A stretch of 63,483 nucleotides of DNA from Sulfurisoma sp. (GCA_030691075.1 JAUYFI010000084.1:1-63483); one strand, 5' to 3'. Positions 41,041 through 50,190 are shown, counted from the stretch's first letter. The notes: generated from the sequence alone by a model not told the origin. A program made the numbers and translations.

Positions 41041-41484
41041 GTAGCGAACTTCCGGCCAGCGGCGCTACGACTACCAACCCGCCCCGGTGCCGGCAAGATC
41101 AGCCTTACGATTGGCTAAAAGCACCCCTGAATCGTCCGGTGATGGCCGGAGCGGCCTTCAAAAGAGGGAGGAGGCTTAACGCCCCAACTATCTGCGCGAA
41201 AAAACTCGGTCCTGTACGACAGCAATGTCATCCGTAACCGGCTACTAATTCGAACGGATTCTCGACGATCTCAAAGACCGAATTTTGCCGATAGCGCCAG
41301 TTCAATGTTTCGGTAAGCTGACGCTCAAATCTGTCGTGCTTGCTCCTTAGCTCGTAACTTGCCAACGTCGCCTTTGGCCGACAACCGGAAGCGCGAAGCC
41401 AGCTTGCTGAATGGATCTTCCTGGCCGGGTGTTGCCAGTGTCAACAGCACGATCGGGAGTGTCGTAATCCCACCGGTCTCAGAT
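41041..41484. other. Intergenic region with possible relic coding sequence
   Basis: No intact gene. On the minus strand two frames look protein-like: one reads PIVLLTLATPGQEDPFSKLASRF before a stop, the other reads LASYELRSKHDRFERQL and NSVFEIVENPFELVAGYG to a stop at 41228. Together they suggest the frameshifted 3' end of an unrecognised gene, left at the border of the defence block. Confidence 0.35.
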
Positions 41485-41500
41485 TGTTGGGTTTGCTACA
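41485..41500. promoter_or_regulatory. NifA upstream site of nifB
   Basis: TGTTGGGTTTGCTACA, TGT-N10-ACA; differs from the 17751 and 47418 sites at two symmetric positions. Centre about 75 bp from the predicted +1. Confidence 0.82.
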
Positions 41501-41540
41501 AGCCCGCTTGCCACTCTCATTAAATCAATTAGTTAGCGCC

Positions 41541-41556
41541 TGGCACAGGCGTTGCT
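41541..41556 (+). promoter_or_regulatory. Sigma54 promoter of nifB
   Basis: TGGCACAGGCGTTGCT, GG 41542-41543 and GC 41554-41555. Predicted +1 near 41567. Confidence 0.88.
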
Positions 41557-41590
41557 ATAGGAAAGGCAATCCCCCAGGCGGAGAAACATC

Positions 41591-43120
41591 GTGGACCTCC
41601 CTGTGATTGCATCCCAGGCGCCGCAGCCATCCAGCGGCGGCTGCAGCTCCGGTAGTTGCGGTTCGACCGCAACGCAGATGAACGGCATGTCCGACGACAT
41701 CCGCCGACGCGTGCAGGATCATCCCTGCTACTCCGAGGAAGCGCACCACCACTTCGCGCGCATGCACGCGGCGGTGGCGCCGGCCTGCAACATCCAGTGC
41801 CACTACTGCAACCGCAAGTACGACTGCGCCAACGAGTCGCGGCCGGGCGTGGTCTCGGAACTGCTGACGCCCGAGCAGGCGGTGAAGAAGACGCTGGCGG
41901 TGGCGGCGGCGATACCGCGGATGTCGGTTCTGGGCATCGCCGGGCCGGGCGATCCGCTGGCCAATCCCGAGCGCACCTTCGCCACCTTCCGCAGCCTGGC
42001 GGAGATGGCGCCGGACATCAAGCTCTGTGTCTCCACCAACGGCCTCGCCCTGCCCGACAGCGTGGAAGAACTGGCGCAGCACAACATCGACCACGTCACC
42101 ATCACCATCAACTGCGTCGACCCGGACGTCGGCGCCAAAATCTACCCGTGGATCTTCTGGAAGAACCAGCGGGTGTTCGGCCGCGAGGCGGCGGAGATCC
42201 TGATCGGCCAGCAGCAGAAGGGCCTGGAGATGCTGGTGGCGAAGGGGATCCTGGTCAAGGTCAATTCGGTGATGATCCCCGGGGTCAACGACGAGCACCT
42301 CAAGGAAGTGTCGCGCATCGTCAAGGCCAAGGGCGCCTTCCTGCACAACGTGATGCCGCTGATCGCCGAGGCCGAGCACGGCACCTTCTACGGCGTGATG
42401 GGACAGCGCAGCCCGAGTCCCGACGAACTCAAGGGCTTGCAGGACGCCTGCGAGGGCGACATGAACATGATGCGCCACTGCCGCCAGTGCCGAGCCGATG
42501 CCGTCGGCTTGCTGGGCGAAGACCGTGGCGCGGAATTCACCATGGAGAAGGTCGAGGCCATGGTGATCGACGAGGAATTCTCCCGGGCCGCGATGGCGCG
42601 ACGCAAGGAACTGCGCGACAAGGTCACGGCCGAGATGGATGCGAAGCGGGCGCGGGCCCGTGCACCCGCGCCGGTCCAGCAGCAGGTGATTACTCTGCAT
42701 CGCCGTCCCGCCAGCGCCGACTTTTCCGCTGGTCGCCCTGTCCTGATGGCGGTCGCGGCGAAGGGCGGCCTGGTCGCCGAGCACTTCGGCCACGCCCGCG
42801 AATTCCTGGTGTACGAGGTGACGGGCGAGGGCGCCAAGCTGGTGGGGCACCGCAAGACCGATCTCTACTGCGACGGCGGCGACACCTGCGGCGACGGCGA
42901 ATCGGTGCTGGCGAAGACCATACGCGCACTCGAAGGCTGCGAGGTGGTGCTGTGCTCCAAGATCGGCTTCGAGCCGTGGGGGCAGATCGAAGCGGCCGGC
43001 ATCGCGCCCAACGGCGAGCACCCGATGGAAGAGATCGGTACCGCGGCCGTCGCCGTCTGGCACGAGATGCTGGCGGCGGGCAAGCTCGCCCATGCGGCGC
43101 CGGAAAGGCAGGTGGCGTGA
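41591..43120 (+). CDS. nifB: NifB, radical-SAM NifB-co synthase with NifX-like domain
   Basis: 509 aa from GTG 41591. Radical SAM site CNIQCHYCNRKYDC (CX3CX2C, about residues 67-73), GIAGPGDPLANP, FLHNVMPLIAEAEHG, and the C-terminal cluster-ligand region RHCRQCRADAVGLL. After a linker the NifX/NafY-like domain runs from about 380 (VLMAVAAKGGLVAEHFGHAREFLVYEV). It forms the Fe-S core of FeMo-co. The dispersed repeat lies in sense in the linker, encoding RRPASADFSAG (about 370-380). Followed at once by fdxN (TGATG). Confidence 0.96.
   Translation: MDLPVIASQAPQPSSGGCSSGSCGSTATQMNGMSDDIRRRVQDHPCYSEEAHHHFARMHAAVAPACNIQCHYCNRKYDCANESRPGVVSELLTPEQAVKKTLAVAAAIPRMSVLGIAGPGDPLANPERTFATFRSLAEMAPDIKLCVSTNGLALPDSVEELAQHNIDHVTITINCVDPDVGAKIYPWIFWKNQRVFGREAAEILIGQQQKGLEMLVAKGILVKVNSVMIPGVNDEHLKEVSRIVKAKGAFLHNVMPLIAEAEHGTFYGVMGQRSPSPDELKGLQDACEGDMNMMRHCRQCRADAVGLLGEDRGAEFTMEKVEAMVIDEEFSRAAMARRKELRDKVTAEMDAKRARARAPAPVQQQVITLHRRPASADFSAGRPVLMAVAAKGGLVAEHFGHAREFLVYEVTGEGAKLVGHRKTDLYCDGGDTCGDGESVLAKTIRALEGCEVVLCSKIGFEPWGQIEAAGIAPNGEHPMEEIGTAAVAVWHEMLAAGKLAHAAPERQVA
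42702..42727 (+). repeat. Dispersed repeat, copy 11 (nifB linker)
   Basis: GCCGTCC then CGCCAGCGCCGAC then TTTTCC, a perfect match. Sense strand, between the radical SAM and NifX-like domains. Confidence 0.9.
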
Positions 43121-43398
43121 TGGCCCTGGAAATCATCGAGACCTGCGTCAACTGCTGGGCCTGCGCGCCGCTGTGCCCGAACAAGGCGATCGTCGAGGCG
43201 AAGCCGAACTTCCTGATCGACGCCGACAAATGCACCGAGTGCCTCGGCGATTTCGCCGACGCGCAGTGCGCGGCTATCTGCCCGATCGAGGGCGCCATCG
43301 TCAACGAGTTGAACGAACCGCTCAACGCGCCGGGTTCGCTGACCGGAATTCCGCCCGAGCGCTGGGCACAGGCCCAGCGCGAAATCGCCGCGCGCTGA
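43120..43398 (+). CDS. fdxN: nif-linked 2[4Fe-4S] ferredoxin
   Basis: 92 aa. Two clusters: CVNCWACAPLCP and CTECLGDFADAQCAAICP; C-terminal tail PGSLTGIPPERWAQAQREIA is typical of FdxN beside nifB. It probably donates electrons for NifB radical chemistry. ATG shares a base with the nifB stop. Confidence 0.93.
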   Translation: MALEIIETCVNCWACAPLCPNKAIVEAKPNFLIDADKCTECLGDFADAQCAAICPIEGAIVNELNEPLNAPGSLTGIPPERWAQAQREIAAR

Positions 43399-43410
43399 CC
43401 GGAGAGAGAC

Positions 43411-43851
43411 ATGGCCACAGTGATCTTCTACGAAAAGTCCGGCTGCTCGGGAAACGCGCGGCAGAAGGCGCTGCTAGAAGCGGCCGGACACGACATCGTC
43501 GCGCGAGACCTGCGCCAGGTGAAATGGACGCGTGCGCGGCTGCTCGTCTTTTTCGATGGCCTGCCGGTTGCTCACTGGTTCAACCGCAATGCGCCGGCTG
43601 TGAAGAGCGGCGACATCGTACCCGGCGACATCGACGAAGCGACCGCGCTCGGCCTGATGCAGCACGACCCGCTGCTGATCCGGCGCCCGCTGCTCGAAGT
43701 CGGCGAGGAACGCATGGTTGGCTTCGATGTCGCGGCGGTGGATGCCTGGCTCGGTCTCGGCGTCCTTGCTCACGGGCTGCAGGAGACAAGCTTAGAGGCC
43801 TGCAGCCACGCCGATCCGGCGCATCGCTGCCACGATCCGCTGGTGGACTGA
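43411..43851 (+). CDS. nifO: Nitrogenase-associated ArsC-like protein (NifO type)
   Basis: 146 aa with an ArsC/Spx thioredoxin-like fold: VIFYEKSGCSGNARQKALLEAAGHDIVARDLRQVKW with the single active Cys11, and MQHDPLLIRRPLLEVGEERMVGFD. The Cys/His tail (EACSHADPAHRCHDPL) is unusual for ArsC. It matches the nitrogenase-associated protein found after nifB-fdxN in Azotobacter (NifO), linked to molybdenum use. 12 bp after fdxN. Confidence 0.85.
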   Translation: MATVIFYEKSGCSGNARQKALLEAAGHDIVARDLRQVKWTRARLLVFFDGLPVAHWFNRNAPAVKSGDIVPGDIDEATALGLMQHDPLLIRRPLLEVGEERMVGFDVAAVDAWLGLGVLAHGLQETSLEACSHADPAHRCHDPLVD

Positions 43852-43860
43852 ACCCGCCGA

Positions 43861-44442
43861 TGCCCGCAGTCGCCAGCCAGGAAGGTGCCATCGCGATCGC
43901 GCCCGCCCCGACGCTTCGCACCTTCGACATCATCCTCAAGACCGCCAACGGCACCAGCGACCTCGGCGACCGCCGCCTGCGCTTCCTGAAGACGCCGTAC
44001 CTGCACTGGCCCGACACCCAATGCACCTACCTGGAGGAGGAGCAGGTGCTGTTTTCCGGCGACGTGTTCGGCTGCCACTTCTGCGACGCGCGGCTGTTCA
44101 ACGATGCGGTCGGCGACTTCCGCTTTTCCTTCGAGTACTACTACGCCCACATCATGCGGCCGTTCCGCGCCCATGTGCTGGAGGCGCTGGACCTGATCGA
44201 GCCGCTGCCGCGAGCTGTCGGCCTCGGGCCTCAAGAACGAGGCGGCGGACGAACGGACGCTGCTGATCTTCTACCTTTCGGCCTACGGCAGCACGCGCGC
44301 CATGGCCGAGGCGGGCGTGCGGGCGCGGCTGATCCCGACCGTCGAGGAACTGGCGGAGTGCCACACCCTCGGCCATGACATCGCCCGGCATCTCACCGGC
44401 CGCATGGCCAATACCGAAATCGACATGGCCGCGCTGGCCTGA
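43861..44442 (+). pseudogene. Flavodiiron protein, truncated and multiply deleted
   Basis: The frame from ATG 43861 reads TLRTFDIILKTANGTSDLGDRRLRFLKTP, then YLHWPDTQCTYLEEEQVLFSGDVFGCHFCD and FSFEYYYAHIMRPFRAHVLEALDLIEPL: the second half of a flavodiiron metallo-beta-lactamase domain. The first ~100 residues with the HxExDH iron ligands are absent. At about 44212 the frame shifts; in the next frame TLLIFYLSAYGSTRAMAEAG is the flavodoxin FMN loop, joined directly to a C-terminal end (LIPTVEELAECHTLGHDIA). So at least three deletions. An intact enzyme would reduce O2 or NO, fitting a nif cluster. Confidence 0.72.
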
Positions 44443-44463
44443 ACCCCCGACAGGAGATACGCA

Positions 44464-44751
44464 ATGCCCAAGGCCAGAGTCACCTTCCAGGACGTCGGCG
44501 TCACCGTCACCGTGCCGGCCGGAACCCGGCTGATCGAAGTCTCGGAGAAGGTCGGCGCCGGCATCACCTACGGCTGCCGCGAAGGCGAGTGCTGCACCTG
44601 CCTGACGAAGATCGTCTCCGGCCACGAACACCTGGCGGCGCCGTCGGTGCTCGAGGACCAGGTTCTGAAAGACAACATGGCCCCCCGCCACCACCGGCTC
44701 GCCTGCCAGGCGCAGGTGCTCGGCGGCGAAGTGGTGGTCAAACCCGCCTGA
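44464..44751 (+). CDS. [2Fe-2S] ferredoxin, plant/adrenodoxin fold
   Basis: 95 aa: VTFQDVGVTVTVPAGTRLIEVSEKVGAGITYGCREGECCTCLTKIVSG, with CX4CX2C and a distal LACQ cysteine. Strong AGGAGA ribosome site. It lies directly before the FeSII-like gene and after the flavodiiron relic, so it is probably an electron carrier of the nif set (FdxB-like). Confidence 0.88.
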   Translation: MPKARVTFQDVGVTVTVPAGTRLIEVSEKVGAGITYGCREGECCTCLTKIVSGHEHLAAPSVLEDQVLKDNMAPRHHRLACQAQVLGGEVVVKPA

Positions 44752-44779
44752 ATCATTTCAACCAACCAAGGAGCCCATC

Positions 44780-45142
44780 ATGGCAAACGTTACATTCTCC
44801 AGCCAGCTGCACAAGGACAAGACCGTCTACGCGGTTGCCGGCAGCCACAAGCAGACCATCCTCGAACTGGCCAAGGCCAACCACATTCCCATCGACTTTT
44901 CCTGCGGCGACGGCGAATGCGGCACCTGCCTGGTCAAGGTCAAGCCGGTGGACAAGAAGCTCGGCCACATGGGCGGCCCGCTCAACGACCGCGAGGTGAA
45001 GGTGCTGAAGGAACTCGGCAAGATCACCAAGGCGCAGATCGAGCAGATGGCCATCGACGACCTGCCGCCGACCGAGTGGCGCCTGGCCTGCCAGATGGTG
45101 GTGCGCGACGAAGACATTCTTGTCGAATATCCCAGCAAGTGA
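44780..45142 (+). CDS. [2Fe-2S] ferredoxin close to Shethna protein II (FeSII)
   Basis: 120 aa. ANVTFSSQLHKDKTVYAVAG, cluster CGDGECGTCLVKVKPV, the insertion GGPLNDREVKVLKELGKITKAQIEQMA and DLPPTEWRLACQMVVRDEDILVEY follow Azotobacter FeSII nearly feature by feature, including the lysine-rich loop between cluster ligands. FeSII binds oxidised MoFe and Fe proteins in a ternary complex and shields nitrogenase from oxygen. Assignment is from remembered family features; a search would settle it. AAGGAGCCC precedes the ATG. Confidence 0.83.
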   Translation: MANVTFSSQLHKDKTVYAVAGSHKQTILELAKANHIPIDFSCGDGECGTCLVKVKPVDKKLGHMGGPLNDREVKVLKELGKITKAQIEQMAIDDLPPTEWRLACQMVVRDEDILVEYPSK

Positions 45143-45147
45143 TCCGC

Positions 45148-45221
45148 AAGAAACGCGATGGGCCGTCCCGAGCGTTTCTTGGCCCCTTGAGGGGAGATCG
45201 CCGCGTAGCGGCGATTTCGGG
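45148..45221. repeat. Palindromic element upstream of draG
   Basis: Three stems: AAGAAACGC (45148-45156) with GCGTTTCTT (45172-45180); CCCCTTGAGGGG (45183-45194); ATCGCCGC-GTA-GCGGCGAT (45197-45215). A betaproteobacterial intergenic type; could terminate the ferredoxin message. An ORF starting at 45120 runs through it, which argues against that start for draG. Confidence 0.7.
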
Positions 45222-46109
45222 GTGGGCCTAGTCGCCCGCGCGGAAGGCGCCTATCTCGGCCTCGCCCTCGGCGATGCGCTGGGCGCCACGGTCGAGTTCA
45301 TGACGCCGCGCGAGATCCGCGCGGCATTCGCGGCCGAGGGCGGCGTGCACCGGGAAATTCGCGGTGGTGGCTGGCTCAAGCTTCGCGCCGGCCACGTCAC
45401 CGACGACACCACCATGGCGCTGGCGCTGGGCGAGGCCATCCTCGCCGACGGCGGCGCCGTCAATGCAACGTCCTGCGCGCGCGCCTTCGACGCGTGGATG
45501 CGCGCCAAGCCCGTGGACATCGGCAACACCGTGCGGCGCAACCTGCTCGCCTTCCGCAAGACCGGCGATCCGAAGGCGCCGCGCTCCGAGCACGATGCCG
45601 GCAACGGCGCGGCGATGCGGCTGCTGCCGGTGGCGCTGGCCACCTTCGGCCGCAGCGAGGCCGGGGTGATCGCCGCGGTGCGGGCGCAGGCCCACGTCAC
45701 GCACAACAATCCGGCATCCGACGCGGCCTGCGAGTTCCTCGCGCTGACCGTGCAGGATGCCCTGCGCGGCACCTCGCTGCGGGACATCTACCGCGGACGA
45801 ATCCAGCCTCTGCTTGCGGCACATCCGGCATTCCGCTTCCGCCCGCGCCGGCGCGAGAATCCGAGCGGTTGGATCGTCGAGACCCTGCAAGCGGTGTTGC
45901 AGTCGCTGCTCGACACCGACAGCTTCGAGGACTGCCTGATCGACGTCGTCAATCGCGGCGGCGACGCCGACACCACTGGCGCGATCGCCGGCATGCTGGC
46001 CGGCGCGCTCTATGGACCGGAGGCGCTGCCGGATCGCTGGCTCAGGGCACTCGAGCCGACGGTCGGTACGGCCTGCCGGCGGCAGGCGAGGGCATTGCTT
46101 GTCGCTTGA
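45222..46109 (+). CDS. draG: Dinitrogenase reductase-activating glycohydrolase
   Basis: 295 aa from GTG 45222; removes ADP-ribose from NifH Arg100. Matches Rhodospirillum DraG in length and motifs: GAYLGLALGDALGATVEFM, GGGWLKLRAGHVTDDTTMALALG, SEHDAGNGAAMRLLPVALA, HVTHNNPASDAAC, VNRGGDADTTGAIAGMLAGALYG, the last with the manganese-binding Asp residues. Chosen over an upstream ATG because the intervening sequence is a repeat. Its 3' end overlaps the convergent hemerythrin gene by 68 bp. Confidence 0.92.
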   Translation: MGLVARAEGAYLGLALGDALGATVEFMTPREIRAAFAAEGGVHREIRGGGWLKLRAGHVTDDTTMALALGEAILADGGAVNATSCARAFDAWMRAKPVDIGNTVRRNLLAFRKTGDPKAPRSEHDAGNGAAMRLLPVALATFGRSEAGVIAAVRAQAHVTHNNPASDAACEFLALTVQDALRGTSLRDIYRGRIQPLLAAHPAFRFRPRRRENPSGWIVETLQAVLQSLLDTDSFEDCLIDVVNRGGDADTTGAIAGMLAGALYGPEALPDRWLRALEPTVGTACRRQARALLVA

Positions 46110-46494
46110 GCCGCGCCGCGAGCGCCGAGTCCATCGTGGCCAGGTGGTTGCGGAACCAGTCGGGCAGGCCCTGGCGCGCATAGAGGCGCGCCAGGCCGAG
46201 GCGGCCCTCGTCGATGGCGCGCTGCATGTGCGTCAGGTCGGCCAGGATGCGCCAGTGCTCGGCTTCGTGCTCGCCGGTCGCCGGGAAGTGGCATTCGCGC
46301 ATCAGGCGGCTTTCGTTCTCGAAGTGGCGGCGCGTGTGGTCCAGCAGCATGGCGAACAGCAGCGGAAAGTCGTCGTCGCCGGCCCGGGCGACCTCGGTCG
46401 CCAGATGCGCGAACTCCTCGTGCGTGGCATCCATATCGGCGATGCCGAGGCCGTGCAGCTCCGTATCCCAGCTCAACACGGCAGGGCCTCGCAT
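46042..46494 (-). CDS. Hemerythrin-like diiron O2-binding protein
   Basis: 150 aa. SWDTELHGLGIADMDATHEEFAHL, LLDHTRRHFENESRLMRECHFPATGEHEAEHWRIL carry the hemerythrin ligands (H in DATH, HxxxHFxxE, H in GEH). The start may be ATG 46494 or GTG 46479 (VLSWD), both overlapping the SIR2-like gene. The C-terminal ~22 codons are antisense to draG. It probably binds or senses oxygen; being in a NifA-controlled operon it may protect nitrogenase. Confidence 0.85.
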   Translation of the reverse strand: MRGPAVLSWDTELHGLGIADMDATHEEFAHLATEVARAGDDDFPLLFAMLLDHTRRHFENESRLMRECHFPATGEHEAEHWRILADLTHMQRAIDEGRLGLARLYARQGLPDWFRNHLATMDSALAARLKRQAMPSPAAGRPYRPSARVP

Positions 46495-47333
46495 CGTTCG
46501 GCGTGGCCGGTCAGTTCGCGCAGGTCGGTCTCGACGATGGCTATGCCCATCCGGGCCAGGAAGCGGCGTTCCTTGTCCGTCGGGTTCTCGATCAGCGCCC
46601 AGCCGGCGGGGCGGTCGGACTCGTAGATCAGATCCGACATCACCATGCGCTCGGTATCGCGATTGAAGCGCATGCCGAGGAAGAGGTAGCGCTTGCCGCG
46701 CCGCAGCGGCTTGACGAAGGGCGGCACGGCGAAGCCGCCCATCAGCTCGGTGACGTAATCCACGTAGTCGGCATCCGAGGCGATGTAGCTCGGCTTGGGG
46801 CGCGGCGAGCCCATGGGCTTGAACAGCACGGGCAGGCCGGCGTCGGCCTGCTCGGGCTCGATGGCTTCGTAGCACGCGCCGTCCGAGCGGTAGAGCTTGA
46901 AGCGCCAGGCCGTGCCGCTGATGCGGGCGCAGCCGAGGATCAGCAGGTGCGGCATGCCGGCGTAGGAATCCTGCAACTGCGTGTCGCGGTTGATGTCGAT
47001 GACGTAGCGCGGGCGCAACGCCTTGATCCAGTCGTGCGCGGCGCCGCGGGTCCATTGCGTGGCGCCGTAGGTGGCGTCGAGGAACCTGGTCACCGCCGCG
47101 CGGCCGCGTTTCAATTCGACATTCATCGCCGCGCGCGGGAACTCGTACATCAGCTTCGGCGACATCGGCTTGCCACCATTCATGGCGAGGATCAGTTCGT
47201 CGCTGGTGGCGGGCATTGGGCGCCCGTCGGCGACGTTGCGCACATCGGCGAGCACGCCGGGACCGAGGTAGGGGACGACGCTGCCGTCACGCAGCCCGTC
47301 CAGCAAGTGTTCGCGGAATTCTGAGGTAAGCAT
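46473..47333 (-). CDS. SIR2-like domain protein in NifA-controlled operon
   Basis: 286 aa. The opening EFREHLLDGLRDGSVVPYLGPGVLADV resembles the nucleotide-binding loop of SIR2-like proteins; later YVIDINRDTQLQDSYAG, LFKPMGSPRPKPSYIASDADYVDYVTELM and GKRYLFLGMRFNRDTERMVMSDLIYE fit the SIR2_2 type (the conserved SDxDY and FLGxxFxxD). No catalytic His is certain. It stands between UAS/sigma54 elements and a hemerythrin, so it is a nif-regulated gene. It is not DraT, which is encoded at 48.3-49.2 kb. NAD binding is inferred. Confidence 0.68.
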   Translation of the reverse strand: MLTSEFREHLLDGLRDGSVVPYLGPGVLADVRNVADGRPMPATSDELILAMNGGKPMSPKLMYEFPRAAMNVELKRGRAAVTRFLDATYGATQWTRGAAHDWIKALRPRYVIDINRDTQLQDSYAGMPHLLILGCARISGTAWRFKLYRSDGACYEAIEPEQADAGLPVLFKPMGSPRPKPSYIASDADYVDYVTELMGGFAVPPFVKPLRRGKRYLFLGMRFNRDTERMVMSDLIYESDRPAGWALIENPTDKERRFLARMGIAIVETDLRELTGHAERCEALPC

Positions 47334-47363
47334 CGGTGTCTCCCAAGGGGGTTGAAGACACCA

Positions 47364-47379
47364 CGCAAGACCCGCGCCC
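47364..47379 (-). promoter_or_regulatory. Sigma54 promoter of the SIR2-like/hemerythrin operon
   Basis: Minus strand GGCGCGGGTCTTGC: GG 47378-47377, GC 47366-47365, spacing 10. Predicted +1 near 47353, 20 bp before the ATG. Confidence 0.75.
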
Positions 47380-47417
47380 GCCGCGAAGCACCGTCAATAC
47401 AGGGGATACGGAAAACT

Positions 47418-47433
47418 TGTCGGGTTTGCGACA
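47418..47433. promoter_or_regulatory. NifA upstream site of the SIR2-like operon
   Basis: TGTCGGGTTTGCGACA, identical over all 16 bases to the nifV site. Centre about 72 bp from the predicted +1. Confidence 0.88.
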
Positions 47434-47462
47434 ACAAGGCGTCGTCACATCAGCGCCACCGG

Positions 47463-47873
47463 CTAGATGAAAGGGTTCTGCAGTTTCACGCCCGTTCCGC
47501 GAAAGTCATCGACGTTGCGAGTCACCACCGTCAGGTCGTGAATCAGCGCGATCGCCGCAATCTGCTTATCCACCGGATGCTCGTGGCGCGGCGACATCAG
47601 TCGGCCCCAGACTTGGGCGCAATCCGCATCGAAGCCCAATATCCTGTTGGCGTAGTCAGTCACGATCGCATCAAGCCACTTCTCAAGCTTCCTGGCTTGC
47701 GGCAGGTCGCCGCGATGCCGGATGTTCTCCAGCCCCCGCCGGATTTCACCTATCGTCTGCACGGAAACATAAAGGTCCATGGTGTCCGCCGCCCGGAAGA
47801 ATTTCCGCACGCCGGGGTTCGCCTTGCTCCCTTTGCGGGCCTCGCTGATGACGTTGGTGTCGACCAGGAACAC
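47463..47873 (-). CDS. FitB/VapC-type PIN toxin
   Basis: 136 aa: FLVDTNVISEARKGSKANPGVRKF (Asp5), TIGEIRRGLENIRHRGDL (Glu), HPVDKQIAAIALIHDLTVVTRNVDDFRGTGVKLQNPF (Asp, TRNxxDF). The FitB signature LVDTNVISE is clear. 8 bp after its antitoxin; lies between two nif units. Confidence 0.9.
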   Translation of the reverse strand: MFLVDTNVISEARKGSKANPGVRKFFRAADTMDLYVSVQTIGEIRRGLENIRHRGDLPQARKLEKWLDAIVTDYANRILGFDADCAQVWGRLMSPRHEHPVDKQIAAIALIHDLTVVTRNVDDFRGTGVKLQNPFI

Positions 47874-47881
47874 GCGGGGCT

Positions 47882-48094
47882 CTAGCTGTTGCGAAAATCG
47901 AAGTCGGCGTCTTCACCGACGTTCGGCATGCTCGATAGAACCTGGGAAACAGACCGCCGCCTGGGGCGTTGCAGGATTGTTCGCAGAATCTCGCGGTGCT
48001 CGGCCTCCGTACTTCTGCCGTGCGATGCAGCCAGCTGCTTGAGCGCAAGGGCCACATTCTCATCGACATTCCGAACTACAAGACTGGTAGCCAC
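47882..48094 (-). CDS. FitA/VapB-type ribbon-helix-helix antitoxin
   Basis: 70 aa from GTG 48094, placed after AGGGAGG and before the conserved SLVVRNVDENVALALKQLAASHGRSTEAEHREIL (FitA pattern GRSxEAExRxIL). A longer frame from ATG 48118 would contain the ribosome site. The C-terminal tail (VLSSMPNVGEDADFDF) should block the PIN site. Confidence 0.88.
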   Translation of the reverse strand: MATSLVVRNVDENVALALKQLAASHGRSTEAEHREILRTILQRPRRRSVSQVLSSMPNVGEDADFDFRNS

Positions 48095-48118
48095 ATTGAC
48101 CTCCCTGAATGGAATCAT

Positions 48119-48157
48119 TGATTGCAGTCTATCGAAGGAATGATTGCACTGCAATCA
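48119..48157. promoter_or_regulatory. Operator palindromes of the FitAB-like pair
   Basis: TGATTGCAG (48119-48127) is the inverse of CTGCAATCA (48149-48157); the second arm is itself part of a perfect 17-bp palindrome TGATTGCA-C-TGCAATCA at 48141-48157. Just upstream of the antitoxin; autoregulatory role inferred. Confidence 0.68.
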
Positions 48158-48220
48158 AAATTGTTGGCGCCCGTAAGTGGCCGTTTCAGCCTGGCGGCGC
48201 GCGGCGCTTGGTGGTCTCCC

Positions 48221-48302
48221 GCCGTCCCGCCATCCGCTACGGCGAGGAGAGCGTTTCTCGCTCGACCGCCTTGTAGCGCAGTTGCTTTATCAGCGCCGAC
48301 TT

Positions 48303-48304
<2 letters not shown>
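48221..48304 (+). repeat. Dispersed repeat, copy 12, split by a hairpin insert
   Basis: First half GCCGTCCCGCCA at 48221-48232, second half CAGCGCCGACTTTT at 48291-48304. The 58 bp between hold a hairpin, CGCTACGGCG pairing with CGCC-TT-GTAGCG (48235-48278), with inner GAGCG/CGCTC. The T-run supplies the draT stop codon TAA. Confidence 0.68.

Positions 48305-50190
<1,886 letters not shown>

Noticed and set aside
41430-41446. TGTTGCCAGTGTCAACA as a second NifA site for nifB
   Set aside because: The spacing is 11, not 10, and a proper site lies 40 bp closer to the promoter.
45120-45221. ATG at 45120 as the draG start
   Set aside because: The added 34 residues are encoded by a palindromic intergenic repeat and overlap the ferredoxin gene; DraG homology and length fit GTG 45222.
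46473-47333. First reading of this gene as draT
   Set aside because: It lacks the NRCNLP and FNNLxSFT motifs, which are present in the gene at 48303-49166; its motifs are SIR2-like.
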